Both the position numbers and the translations under genes were made by a program. A stretch of 64,000 bases of DNA from Microbacterium sp. LWS13-1.2 (GTDB taxonomy: Bacteria > Actinomycetota > Actinomycetes > Actinomycetales > Microbacteriaceae), in the NCBI RefSeq assembly GCF_040144835.1, contig NZ_CP151632.1:1674001-1738000 (forward strand), read 5' to 3'. Below the pieces are notes generated by a model. It saw only the letters and a list, made by a program, of their open reading frames with translations. It was not told the origin of the DNA and ran no database searches. This document shows positions 1 through 6,746 of this stretch, one piece after another. Position 1 is the stretch's first letter, and the number at the start of each line of letters is the position of its first letter.

Positions 1-352
1 TGCCGTCGGTGAACGTGACATCGTCCCGCAGCGTGAGGTTGAGGATGGTGTTGTCCTCGTTGTAGGCCCAGTCGGTGGCCAAGTTCGGTTGGATCTCAGC
101 TTGCGGGTCGAGAACGAGGAGAGTGTCGTAGACCGGCATCCAGAAGTGGACGCGATGGCCGATCTCGAGCGCTCCGCGATCAAACGAGTTGTTGTCGAAC
201 ACAGCGGCGATGGTGAGAGTGCCACCCCCAGCCGATGATGCGGAGCCGGAGATTCCGCCACCGGAGCATCCGGCGAGGGCGACTCCGGCGACAGCAAGAG
301 CGGCAACGGTTTTCAGGATCCGCGAGAGCGGTCGGGATATGCGACGATGCAC
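1..352 (-). CDS. ABC transporter solute-binding lipoprotein, family 5 (N-terminal part)
   Basis: This is the first ~117 residues of an extracellular substrate-binding lipoprotein of the peptide/nickel (SBP_bac_5) class; the rest lies beyond the left window edge. Reading from GTG at 352 gives a basic N-terminus, a hydrophobic stretch and a lipobox (Leu-Ala-Gly-Cys) near residue 26, followed by a Gly/Ser linker. Then comes the family-like opening with a Pro-Val-Tyr-Asp-Thr-Leu segment and a later Thr-Asp-Trp-Ala. An AAGGAG ribosome site sits 6 bases before GTG; the nearby ATG at 357 runs into an early stop, so GTG is chosen. It probably delivers an oligopeptide or glycan-like ligand to permeases outside the window. 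It is divergent from the padR gene, which may regulate it. Confidence 0.8.
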   Translation of the reverse strand, partial: MHRRISRPLSRILKTVAALAVAGVALAGCSGGGISGSASSAGGGTLTIAAVFDNNSFDRGALEIGHRVHFWMPVYDTLLVLDPQAEIQPNLATDWAYNEDNTILNLTLRDDVTFTDG

Positions 353-415
353 GTCATTCTCCTTCGAATGGATTGCGGTTTGTGGGCACCAGCTTGGATG
401 CCTCTGAAGGCTAAC

Positions 416-459
416 TAGTGGACTCGTCCCTTAGTGGATTCGTCTGATAGTGACTCATC
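416..459. repeat. three direct repeats, 16-bp period, in divergent promoter region
   Basis: TAGTGGACTCGTC (416-428), TAGTGGATTCGTC (432-444) and TAGTGACTCATC (448-459) are phased at exactly 16 bp between the binding-protein gene and padR. Such spacing suggests a multimeric regulator site, but which protein binds is unknown. Confidence 0.5.
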
Positions 460-540
460 CCCGCGTTGATGTCAAGCCACGAGAATCAATCAGTCCGCAC
501 CGGATCGCACGAACTTGGAGTGCGCGCATTGCTTGCGTGC

Positions 541-556
541 TATGCGACAAGGCATA
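541..556. promoter_or_regulatory. inverted repeat before padR (possible operator)
   Basis: TATGC (541-545) and GCATA (552-556) form an inverted repeat with a 6-base spacer, about 45 bases before the chosen padR start. PadR proteins commonly bind short dyads in their own promoters, so autoregulation is plausible. The match is short and could be chance. Confidence 0.3.
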
Positions 557-599
557 TACTGGAGATCCCGAGTCAACGGTCCTTCGAAAGGCGGTGAAC

Positions 600-1211
600 A
601 TGACGATCGAGGAGATCCTCCTGGCCCTGCTCGCCCAGAATGCGCGCAGCGGCTACGACCTGAAGAAATGGCTCGATGTTGAGGGCATCTTCTTCCGGGC
701 CAACGCCGACCAGGCACACATCTACCGCGCCTTGCGTGTCCTTGAGCGGCAGGGTTTGGTCGATTTTCGGAAGGAGCAGCGCGGCGGCCCTGCGGCCAAG
801 GTGTACTTCCTCACCGACGCCGGTATCGCACGGCTTCGCGAAGCGGCAGCCGCCCCGTACGAGCCGCCCGCGCGGTGGCAGGAACCGGACTTCCTGGCGC
901 GGTTCACCCTTCTCGGCCCGATCCATCCGAGCGCGCTACGCGATCAGGTCGCTACCGAGATCGCATTTCGGGAAGAGCAGATTCGCCGCTATCGTAACCG
1001 CGACCGATCATTCACCCTGGGTGAGAACTCCGCCGGGATCGACCCCGATGTCCTCATCCTCGTTGGCGACGCCAGTCACTATTCCGGTATCACTCAGCTC
1101 GACCTATGGCTGAGCTGGCTTCGGTCCCTGGAATCGACACTGCTGTCGGATGCGCGCGTCGCCCCCTCGATCGATGGCCGGCTGGCGATCGGCATGAGCG
1201 GGTCTGCATGA
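600..1211 (+). CDS. PadR family transcriptional regulator
   Basis: This 203-residue cytoplasmic DNA-binding protein begins with the PadR winged-helix domain. The N-terminal motif (Ile-Leu-Leu-Ala-Leu-Leu), the Gly-Tyr-Asp-Leu-Lys segment, the Ile-Tyr-Arg-Ala-Leu recognition helix and the Val-Tyr-Phe-Leu-Thr-Asp wing fill residues 1-85. The C-terminal half is helical and probably dimerises (Vir_reg-like). The reading frame stays open to 450, but those 50 extra residues do not fit the family, and ATG at 600 has a GAAAGG site upstream. PadR proteins usually repress a neighbouring transporter or detoxification gene; the divergent binding protein is the obvious target. The ligand is unknown. Confidence 0.85.
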   Translation: MTIEEILLALLAQNARSGYDLKKWLDVEGIFFRANADQAHIYRALRVLERQGLVDFRKEQRGGPAAKVYFLTDAGIARLREAAAAPYEPPARWQEPDFLARFTLLGPIHPSALRDQVATEIAFREEQIRRYRNRDRSFTLGENSAGIDPDVLILVGDASHYSGITQLDLWLSWLRSLESTLLSDARVAPSIDGRLAIGMSGSA

Positions 1212-1429
1212 GTGCGAAAGCGGCAACTTCTCGGGGACGCAGGCTACGGCTCCGAGTGTGCATGCGGAGCGCCCGCCGTTCTCAATTCCTGACCATCCGC
1301 GCGCCGGCCGCCGGTGATGTGCGCTTGTCGATGACGGGTCGTCACAGCGTCGATCAGGCGATCGTCCCCGCGGGCACGTTCGAGATGGGGCGACTCGTCG
1401 GGTGACCAGAACCCTGCCGATCTGTCCCC

Positions 1430-1994
1430 CGCGAGAACACGGAGGAGGATGGCTACTCCTGCCTGCCCGGCATCGAGGGCGCGCACGAGAAGGGCGATGT
1501 GGAAGGCGACGTGGGTCGGTCCCGCCGGACGTGGCTGTCGCCGATGCCGGTCACCGACTCCCTCGACGAACTCAGCGAGCGGCTCCGCGGTTGGGACGCC
1601 AGAGACGATCATCACCGCATCGCCGGGAAGACGACCACGGTTGCCCGCGACTTCGAGGCCAACAGGGCAGCGTTGGCGCCGTTGCCGGTAGATCGGTTCG
1701 ACCCTGGCCTGGTGCTGCATCCGCGGGTGGAGCGGTCGAGCATGATCACGGTGCGAATGGCCCGCTACTCAGTCCCGGCCCGGCTGGTCGGCCGGCAGGT
1801 GCGTGTCTCGCTGCGCGCGACCGAGCTGGTCGTCTTCGACGGCCGCACCCCAGTCGCCCGACATGAACGGGTCGTCGCCCGCGGCGGCGAGTCGATCCAG
1901 CTCGATCACTACCTCGAAGTCCTCCGCCACAAACCCGGTGCGCTCAAGGGGTCGACTGCCTCGGCGGCCGCTCGGGACGCCGGCGAGTGGCGGC
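1430..1994 (+). pseudogene. istA: IS21-family transposase IstA, C-terminal remnant
   Basis: The open frame translates to typical IstA C-terminal sequence: a Gly-Ala-His-Glu-Lys-Gly segment, a Val-Glu-Gly-Asp-Val-Gly block, Phe-Asp-Pro-Gly-Leu, Ser-Met-Ile-Thr-Val-Arg with Tyr-Ser-Val-Pro, Val-Val-Phe-Asp-Gly, and a Leu-Asp-His-Tyr-Leu-Glu-Val-Leu end. The helix-turn-helix and most of the DDE catalytic core expected upstream are absent, so the protein is inactive. The upstream frame is broken before about 1430. Downstream it runs into the istB remnant, preserving the usual istA-istB order. Confidence 0.8.
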
Positions 1995-2270
1995 ATGACC
2001 TCCGAAACGGCGGCCGCGGCCGTCGATCAGGCCTGCCGGCGACTCCGGCTTCCCACCATCCGGGCGGTCCTCGAGGAAGCGACCCGCGCGGCAGAGTGGG
2101 AGCAACTCACCTACCGGGGGTCCTCGCGGAACTGCTGCTCGCCGAGTGCGATGACCGGGATAGGCGGTCCACGATCCGTCGCGTCGCCGGTGCCGGGTTC
2201 CCGCGTCAGAAATGGTTGGCGACTTCGACTACAACCAGAAACCGAACGTGAACCCCGCTACCATCCATAC
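1995..2270 (+). pseudogene. istB: IS21-family helper ATPase IstB, frameshifted N-terminal remnant
   Basis: An ATG at 1995 opens a sequence typical of the IstB N-terminus (Ala-Cys-Arg-Arg-Leu-Arg-Leu-Pro-Thr-Ile-Arg). Homology then moves to a second frame around 2120 (Leu-Ala-Glu-Cys-Asp-Asp-Arg-Asp) and a third around 2212 (Asp-Tyr-Asn-Gln-Lys-Pro-Asn), ending at about 2270. At least two frameshifts and loss of the whole AAA+ ATP-binding region make it non-functional. IstB normally assists IstA in target selection. Confidence 0.8.
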
Positions 2271-2594
2271 CCAGACGGAACGCCTCATGCGCATTGCAGG
2301 AGTGCGAGGCGTCCGGAAGCCGAAGCGAGTGTTCACCACGCGACCGGACAGGTCGACGGTGCTGCCGAGCGATCTCGTCAATCGCAAGTTCGTCGCGCCG
2401 GCGCCCAGGCGGCTCTGGGTCTGGGACGTGACCGACGTCGCGACCTGGTCCGGGTTCGCCTACGTGGCATTCGTCACCGACGTCTACTCGAGACGCATCG
2501 TCGGCTGGAACGTTGCAGCCACGCTGCGGTCGGAGATCCTGCCTATGCAGACGCTCGATATGGCCGCGTGGAACGCTGGTGGTCGCCTCGACGG
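2271..2594 (+). pseudogene. IS3-family transposase OrfB, internal fragment
   Basis: Directly after the istB remnant the plus strand encodes the middle of an IS3 OrfB. It shows the Glu-Arg-Leu-Met-Arg block, Gly-Val-Arg-Gly-Val-Arg, Leu-Val-Asn-Arg-Lys-Phe, the integrase-core start Leu-Trp-Val-Trp-Asp-Val-Thr-Asp-Val and Tyr-Ser-Arg-Arg-Ile-Val-Gly-Trp. The first catalytic Asp is present; the second Asp and the Glu of the DDE triad would lie beyond 2594, where the match stops abruptly and opposite-strand IS3 sequence begins. Confidence 0.8.
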
Positions 2595-2654
2595 GACCCG
2601 GCAGATGAGCTCGACCCCGAAACGATCCCGGTACTCCTCGATGAACCGGATCAT
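2595..2654 (-). pseudogene. IS3-family transposase OrfB, first 20 codons only
   Basis: Reading the minus strand from ATG at 2654 gives an OrfB-type N-terminus (Met-Ile-Arg-Phe-Ile-Glu-Glu, then Phe-Gly-Val-Glu-Leu-Ile-Cys). It lies just after the orfA stop, as expected for the orfA/orfB arrangement. After about 20 codons it meets the oppositely oriented OrfB piece at 2594/2595, so the catalytic part is gone. Confidence 0.65.
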
Positions 2655-2659
2655 CTCGG

Positions 2660-2965
2660 TCAGGGGCGGTCGAGCTCCTTCGCGAAAAACACACTCGCAG
2701 CCTTGAGGATCTCGTTGGCCTTGCGCAGCTCGGCGTTCTCCTTCTGCAGCCGCTTAATCTCCGCGGCCGCATCCGTGGTCAGCACGAGCTTCACGCCCGC
2801 GTCAACCTCGTAGCGGCGCTGCCACAACCGCAGCGTCTCCGGACTCATCCCCAGCAGCCCTGCCACATGTCGCACCGCACTCATCATCGTCGGGTGCGAC
2901 GGGCGCGTCTCCGCGAGCATCCGCAACGCCCGCTCACGCATCTCCGGCGAATACTTCCTGTTCAT
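2660..2965 (-). CDS. IS3-family transposase OrfA (helix-turn-helix subunit)
   Basis: This intact 101-residue frame encodes the small DNA-binding subunit of an IS3-family transposase. It starts with Met-Asn-Arg-Lys-Tyr-Ser-Pro-Glu, has a helix-turn-helix (Val-Ala-Gly-Leu-Leu-Gly-Met-Ser-Pro-Glu-Thr-Leu) around residues 32-47, and ends in a leucine-zipper-like coiled coil with Ile-Lys-Arg-Leu and Ala-Glu-Leu-Arg-Lys-Ala-Asn-Glu-Ile-Leu. In this family OrfA is joined to OrfB by a programmed frameshift near its end. Here orfB is truncated after 20 codons, so the protein could at most act in trans or as an inhibitor of related elements. Confidence 0.85.
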   Translation of the reverse strand: MNRKYSPEMRERALRMLAETRPSHPTMMSAVRHVAGLLGMSPETLRLWQRRYEVDAGVKLVLTTDAAAEIKRLQKENAELRKANEILKAASVFFAKELDRP

Positions 2966-3013
2966 CGTGTTCCATCCTTACTTGAAGAACGGAACGAAAG
3001 TCAGGCCGATTCA

Positions 3014-3519
3014 AAGTGCCCCGCGTGATGTATTGAGAAGGACGCTGGTTGGCTTCATCAGTGAGAGCGCGCGAGCATCGATCATCTCGCGCGTCTGATC
3101 CGTCAGAGGCACGTGAAGGCTCACAAAGTCTGCAGAAGCGAGAAGATCGTCGAGGTGGACTCGTCGCGCACCCAACTCTGTTGCGGCGTTCGCGTTCCAC
3201 GCGGACCTGCTTGTGTAGATGACGCGCATGCCGAACGCGGCTGCGCGTCGGGCAACCGCGGTGCCGATCTTGCCGCACCCACGATGCCGATCGTCGCGCC
3301 CGACACATCTCGTCCCATCAGCGGTTGCTCGAGCCGCCAGAGAATTTTGCCGCCGTCACGAAGGTAGCGGTCGTTCTCAGGGATGCGGCGAGCGACGGCC
3401 AGCAACAGCGCCATAGTCAGATCGGCTGTGGCGTCGGTGAGGACATCCGGAGTGTGGCAGACGAGAATGGCCCCGGTCGTTCGCCGCTGCGATGTCGATG
3501 TTGTCGTAACTGATGCGGC
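3014..3519 (-). pseudogene. D-2-hydroxyacid dehydrogenase remnant, truncated and frameshifted
   Basis: The minus strand retains the central part of a D-isomer-specific 2-hydroxyacid dehydrogenase. From about 3519 there is Tyr-Asp-Asn-Ile-Asp, then in another frame His-Thr-Pro-Asp-Val-Leu-Thr, Ala-Asp-Leu-Thr-Met-Ala-Leu, the NAD-binding Gly-Ala-Thr-Ile-Gly-Ile-Val-Gly, and finally Leu-His-Val-Pro-Leu-Thr with Asn-Thr-Ser-Arg-Gly. At least two frameshifts are needed. The catalytic-domain start is missing, and the 3' end, including the catalytic Glu and His, is cut off by the IS3 element near 3013. It is dead. Confidence 0.8.
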
Positions 3520-3827
3520 GAGCGGCTTTTCCCCGCAGACGTTCTTGCCGTGGTCCAGCGCACCCAGCGCCACTTCAGCGTGCGATTTGGGGACGATGGG
3601 GTTGATCGCTGTCTGCACGTCAGAATCTTCGAGAAGTTCGCTGACGCTCCCGGTCGACAGCCGGGCATATCGGCGACCACATCGGTGGCACGGGCCTGAT
3701 CGAGATCTGCCGTCGCGACGATCCAATGGCGGGGTGGCGCGCAAGCGTGCTGAGGTACTGGCCCGAGATGTTCCAGACCGACGATTCTGACTCCGTGCCG
3801 CTCACGGACTTCTGACATCACTCTCAC
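3520..3827 (-). pseudogene. Gfo/Idh/MocA oxidoreductase remnant, multiple frameshifts
   Basis: Starting near ATG 3827, three minus-strand frames piece together the N-terminal NAD-binding part of a Gfo/Idh/MocA sugar oxidoreductase. Segments are Val-Arg-Ile-Val-Gly-Leu-Glu-His-Leu-Gly, Ala-Thr-Ala-Asp-Leu-Asp-Gln-Ala, a Val-Ser-Glu-Leu-Leu-Glu-Asp-Ser-Asp segment, and the cofactor-domain signature Lys-Asn-Val-Cys-Gly-Glu-Lys-Pro-Leu-Ala. The sequence then passes directly into the dehydrogenase remnant at about 3520, so the C-terminal substrate domain is lost by deletion. An intact paralogue is at 20879-22036. Confidence 0.75.
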
Positions 3828-3856
3828 TCCGCGTGTGATCGCAGTTGTTGGTGCGA

Positions 3857-3892
3857 GGCGTGGCAGCCTGCATCTTGACCGACTGCCACGCC
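3857..3892 (-). terminator. hairpin after the aldo/keto reductase gene (operon end)
   Basis: GGCGTGGCAG (3857-3866) and CTGCCACGCC (3883-3892) are perfect 10-base complements with a 16-base loop, immediately downstream of the last gene of the minus-strand operon. There is no T run after the stem on the minus strand, so it may act with Rho or protect the 3' end. Confidence 0.5.
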
Positions 3893-3899
3893 GACGCTC

Positions 3900-4823
3900 C
3901 TATGCGTCCTCGGGTGTCCGTCCCGCCCTGTCTAGCCGAAGCTTCGCTTCGGCATACACGTCGGCCGCCAGGGGCCCCGCCGCGAGATCGGCGAGGTTCT
4001 CCTGGAGGTGGTCAGGGTTGATCGTCCCTATGATCACGGTGTCGATGTGCGGGTGGCTGAGCAGGTACCTCAGCATCCAGCGCGCGCGACTCTCGCCGGG
4101 TTCGAGGAGCTCCTCAAGGCCGGCCTGCTGCCAGGTAGCCCAGCGGTCCTCCTTACCGAGCCCTCCGCCGACAGACGACCGTGGGGCTGCGGAGCGGACG
4201 ATGACTCCCGCTCCGGTCTCGTGCGCGCGAGTGATCAGATTCTCGTGCGCTCGCTCCAGCGCCGAGTAGGGGATCTGAAAGACATCGAAGACGTCCCATT
4301 CGACGAAAGTTCGCAGATCAGGAGAACGGGACGAGATCCCGAACGCGCCTGCCTGCCCGTTCGCGACGATCTCCCGCATCGTGTCGATGACCTTCGAGGT
4401 CTCCGCCTGTTCGACGGTCGGGTTGTGCAACTGCACGAAGTCAAGATGGTCGGTCCTCAACAGGCGGAGGCTGTTCTCGATGTTCGAGAGCATGTGGTCG
4501 CGCGAGAAGTCGTGCAGCGTCTGGTCTGTCTCCTCGCCGGGTACGACCTCGCACCCGGTCTTCGTGGTGAGCACATACTCGGCTCGTCGCGAGCCCGCGA
4601 ACTTGCCGATCAACTCCTCACTCTTGCCGTAGTCCGCAGATGTGTCCAGGAAGTTGATCCCCGAGTCGAGGACGTCGTTCAGGATCGTGTCGGCCTGCTC
4701 GTCGCGGATGGGACGTCCACCCCAGATTCGCTCGCCCCGCAATTCCATGGTGCCGTATCCGAGTCTTGTGACTTCGACGCCGGTGCGTCCGAGCGTCCGC
4801 TTCTCGATTGTTGCTTGTGTCAT
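3900..4823 (-). CDS. aldo/keto reductase
   Basis: This is a 307-residue cytosolic NADPH-dependent oxidoreductase with the TIM-barrel aldo/keto reductase fold. The catalytic tetrad is complete by eye: Asp60 and Tyr65 (Phe-Leu-Asp-Thr-Ser-Ala-Asp-Tyr), Lys88 (Thr-Thr-Lys-Thr) and His133 (Gln-Leu-His-Asn). It is the last gene of the long minus-strand sugar operon, 50 bases after the second permease gene, followed by a hairpin. In that setting it probably reduces or oxidises a sugar, ketose or polyol released from the imported glycan, but the substrate cannot be read from sequence. Length and architecture are normal for the family. Confidence 0.9.
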   Translation of the reverse strand: MTQATIEKRTLGRTGVEVTRLGYGTMELRGERIWGGRPIRDEQADTILNDVLDSGINFLDTSADYGKSEELIGKFAGSRRAEYVLTTKTGCEVVPGEETDQTLHDFSRDHMLSNIENSLRLLRTDHLDFVQLHNPTVEQAETSKVIDTMREIVANGQAGAFGISSRSPDLRTFVEWDVFDVFQIPYSALERAHENLITRAHETGAGVIVRSAAPRSSVGGGLGKEDRWATWQQAGLEELLEPGESRARWMLRYLLSHPHIDTVIIGTINPDHLQENLADLAAGPLAADVYAEAKLRLDRAGRTPEDA

Positions 4824-4872
4824 TCTCTTGCCCTTCTGGTGAGGTGGGTGGGTGGTACGGGTACTGGGCGGT

Positions 4873-5718
4873 CTACTTGACTGACCCTGAGGTCAGCCCG
4901 GCGATGATGTAGCGCTGCAGCAGCAGGAACACCACCACCACGGGGACGCTCACCGTGAAGGACGCCGCCATGATCTGATTCCAGGCGACGCTGACTTCGC
5001 TCGAGTAGCCCTGCATGCCGATCGACAGGACCTTGGTCTGCGCGTTTGTCATCTGAGAGGCGAACAGGATCTCTCCCCACGCCGTCATGAACGAGTAGAC
5101 GGCGACGGCCACGATGCCGGGCCGCGCGACGGGGATGATGATGCGGAACAGGGTCGTCACGACGTTCGCTCCATCGACCTTGGCTGCCTCGTCGAGGTCG
5201 CGTGGAATCCCGTCGAAGAAGCCTGAAAGCATCCAGATCGAGAACGGGAGTGTAAAGGTCAGGTAGGTGATGATGAGCCCGGGCAGTGTCTGAAAGAAGA
5301 AGTTGATTCCGAGGACCCGGTCGAGGTTCACGAAGATGAAGAAGAGCGGCAACATGAATAGCAGGCCTGGGAGCATCTGTGTCGCGAGCGTTGACCCATA
5401 CAGACTCGACCGCGCGCGGAACCGGTACCGCGAGATCGCGTATGCCGCGAAGATCGCGATGATGACGCTGAAGACGGTGGCGGTGACAGCCACGATGACG
5501 CTGTTGGTGAAATAGAGCGCCAGCGGGATGCTGGACCACATGTCGATGAATGGCTGGATGGTCAGGTTGCTCGGCCACCACTCGAATGATCCTTGAACGT
5601 CTTCGATCGGTTTGAGGGCGGTCGTGACCATGACGTAGACGGGCACGATGACGAATATCCCGAGGAACGTCAGCACCACCCATCGGAACACTCGAAATGA
5701 GATCGGCTCATAGTTCAC
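4873..5718 (-). CDS. sugar ABC transporter permease, MalG-type (CUT1)
   Basis: A 281-residue inner-membrane permease with about six membrane spans. The cytoplasmic EAA loop that docks the ATPase is visible as Gly-Ile-Pro-Arg-Asp-Leu-Asp-Glu-Ala-Ala-Lys-Val-Asp-Gly-Ala around residue 180, followed by the typical Ile-Ile-Ile-Pro. The C-terminus ends Gly-Leu-Thr-Ser-Gly-Ser-Val-Lys, characteristic of MalG-type proteins. Its start overlaps the end of the upstream permease by 11 bases, so the two are probably translationally coupled and form the heterodimeric channel for the ligand of the binding protein at 6747-8069. No ATPase gene is present in the operon. Confidence 0.9.
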   Translation of the reverse strand: MNYEPISFRVFRWVVLTFLGIFVIVPVYVMVTTALKPIEDVQGSFEWWPSNLTIQPFIDMWSSIPLALYFTNSVIVAVTATVFSVIIAIFAAYAISRYRFRARSSLYGSTLATQMLPGLLFMLPLFFIFVNLDRVLGINFFFQTLPGLIITYLTFTLPFSIWMLSGFFDGIPRDLDEAAKVDGANVVTTLFRIIIPVARPGIVAVAVYSFMTAWGEILFASQMTNAQTKVLSIGMQGYSSEVSVAWNQIMAASFTVSVPVVVVFLLLQRYIIAGLTSGSVK

Positions 5719-6676
5719 GGTTGCTCCTTCGATTGAGCCAGAGCGCGACGCCGCTCGCCGCGAGTAGGAAGATCAGGGCGAGAACCGACATCGCTGAGCC
5801 GAGTCCGAAATTCCAGTTGATGAACGAGTTGTTGTAAATGTGCATGGATATGAGGTTTGCGGCCGGAGGTGGCGTCGGACCGAAGAGCACGAACGGGTGG
5901 TTGAAGTCATTGAAGGTCCAGAGCGACATCATGAGGATCAGCACGAAGTTGACGGGGGCAAGCATCGGGATCGTGATGTATCGCACCTGCTTCCACACGC
6001 TCGCTCCATCGATCGAGGATGCCTGGTAGACCTCTTCGGGAATGGATTGGAGGCCGGCCATCAGCATCAGGAACGCGAATGGCCAGCGGTTCCATACGGC
6101 GACAATCACCATCGACCAGAAGGCGTTGTCTCCAAGAAGCCAGAACGGCGGGTCTTGGACGAGGTGGAGGGTGTCGACAAGTACGTGGTTGATGAGGCCG
6201 TTGTCTCGCTGGAACATGAAGCTCCAGACGATGACACTCGCGTAAACCGGCAAAGCGTATGGCAGGAGAAAGAGAGTGCGGAACCATCCTTTGCCTCTGA
6301 ATGTTCGCTGCAACACGACAGCGGCGGACATTCCGAGGAGGTAGCAGAGGGTGACGACGATCACCGTGAATGCGATCGTGATGCCGACCGACTGAAGGAA
6401 TCGGCCTCCGACCGGCGACGCGAAGCTCAACGCAGTCACGTAATTCTCGAGAGCGACGAACGGCGCCCCCGACCAGTTCGTGATGTACAGGCGGGTCAGA
6501 TCGAAGAAGCTGATGATGATGCCGACCAGCATCGGACCGAGCTGAACCATGAGAACCAGAACGATGGCCGGCGCAACAAGCAGGTAGGGCGTCGCGTTCG
6601 TCCAGGAGACCGCCCGTTTGCGTCGCGGGGCAGTCACTGTCACCCCGCTCGGCAGGGTCACGTTTCGAAGAGTCAT
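5708..6676 (-). CDS. sugar ABC transporter permease, MalF-type (CUT1)
   Basis: A 322-residue membrane protein and partner of the MalG-type permease. A first span starts near residue 30 (Tyr-Leu-Leu-Val-Ala-Pro-Ala-Ile-Val), five more follow, and the EAA loop reads Ile-Pro-Glu-Glu-Val-Tyr-Gln-Ala-Ser-Ser-Ile-Asp-Gly-Ala, where the usual Glu-Ala-Ala has drifted to Gln-Ala-Ser. The frame is open to 6856, but ATG at 6676 has an AAAGGTGAG site directly before it and the extra 60 residues are arginine-rich antisense-like sequence, so 6676 is chosen. It lies 70 bases after the binding-protein gene, with a hairpin between. Confidence 0.9.
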   Translation of the reverse strand: MTLRNVTLPSGVTVTAPRRKRAVSWTNATPYLLVAPAIVLVLMVQLGPMLVGIIISFFDLTRLYITNWSGAPFVALENYVTALSFASPVGGRFLQSVGITIAFTVIVVTLCYLLGMSAAVVLQRTFRGKGWFRTLFLLPYALPVYASVIVWSFMFQRDNGLINHVLVDTLHLVQDPPFWLLGDNAFWSMVIVAVWNRWPFAFLMLMAGLQSIPEEVYQASSIDGASVWKQVRYITIPMLAPVNFVLILMMSLWTFNDFNHPFVLFGPTPPPAANLISMHIYNNSFINWNFGLGSAMSVLALIFLLAASGVALWLNRRSNREL

Positions 6677-6708
6677 CTCACCTTTCGGGTGGTCGGGAGT
6701 CGGCCGGT

Positions 6709-6740
6709 GGCGGCGGCCTCGTGCGTTCGGAGCCGCCGCC
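6709..6740 (-). other. intercistronic hairpin between binding protein and permease genes
   Basis: GGCGGCGGC (6709-6717) pairs perfectly with GCCGCCGCC (6732-6740) across a 14-base loop. In many ABC operons such a stem downstream of the binding-protein gene stabilises its mRNA or partly stops transcription, giving more binding protein than permease. That role is inferred here. Confidence 0.45.
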
Positions 6741-6746
6741 AGGGGA

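Larger units (their letters stand above)
1430..3013. mobile_element. composite of decayed IS21 and IS3 elements
   Basis: This stretch contains, in order, the C-terminal part of an IS21 istA, the N-terminal part of istB with frameshifts, an internal piece of an IS3-type orfB on the plus strand, and the start of an IS3 orfA/orfB pair on the minus strand. The plus and minus IS3 pieces meet at 2594/2595. The right boundary is put at 3013, where the minus-strand dehydrogenase homology stops and a possible terminal sequence TGAATCGGCC begins. No complete element remains, so independent transposition is unlikely. Confidence 0.75.
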
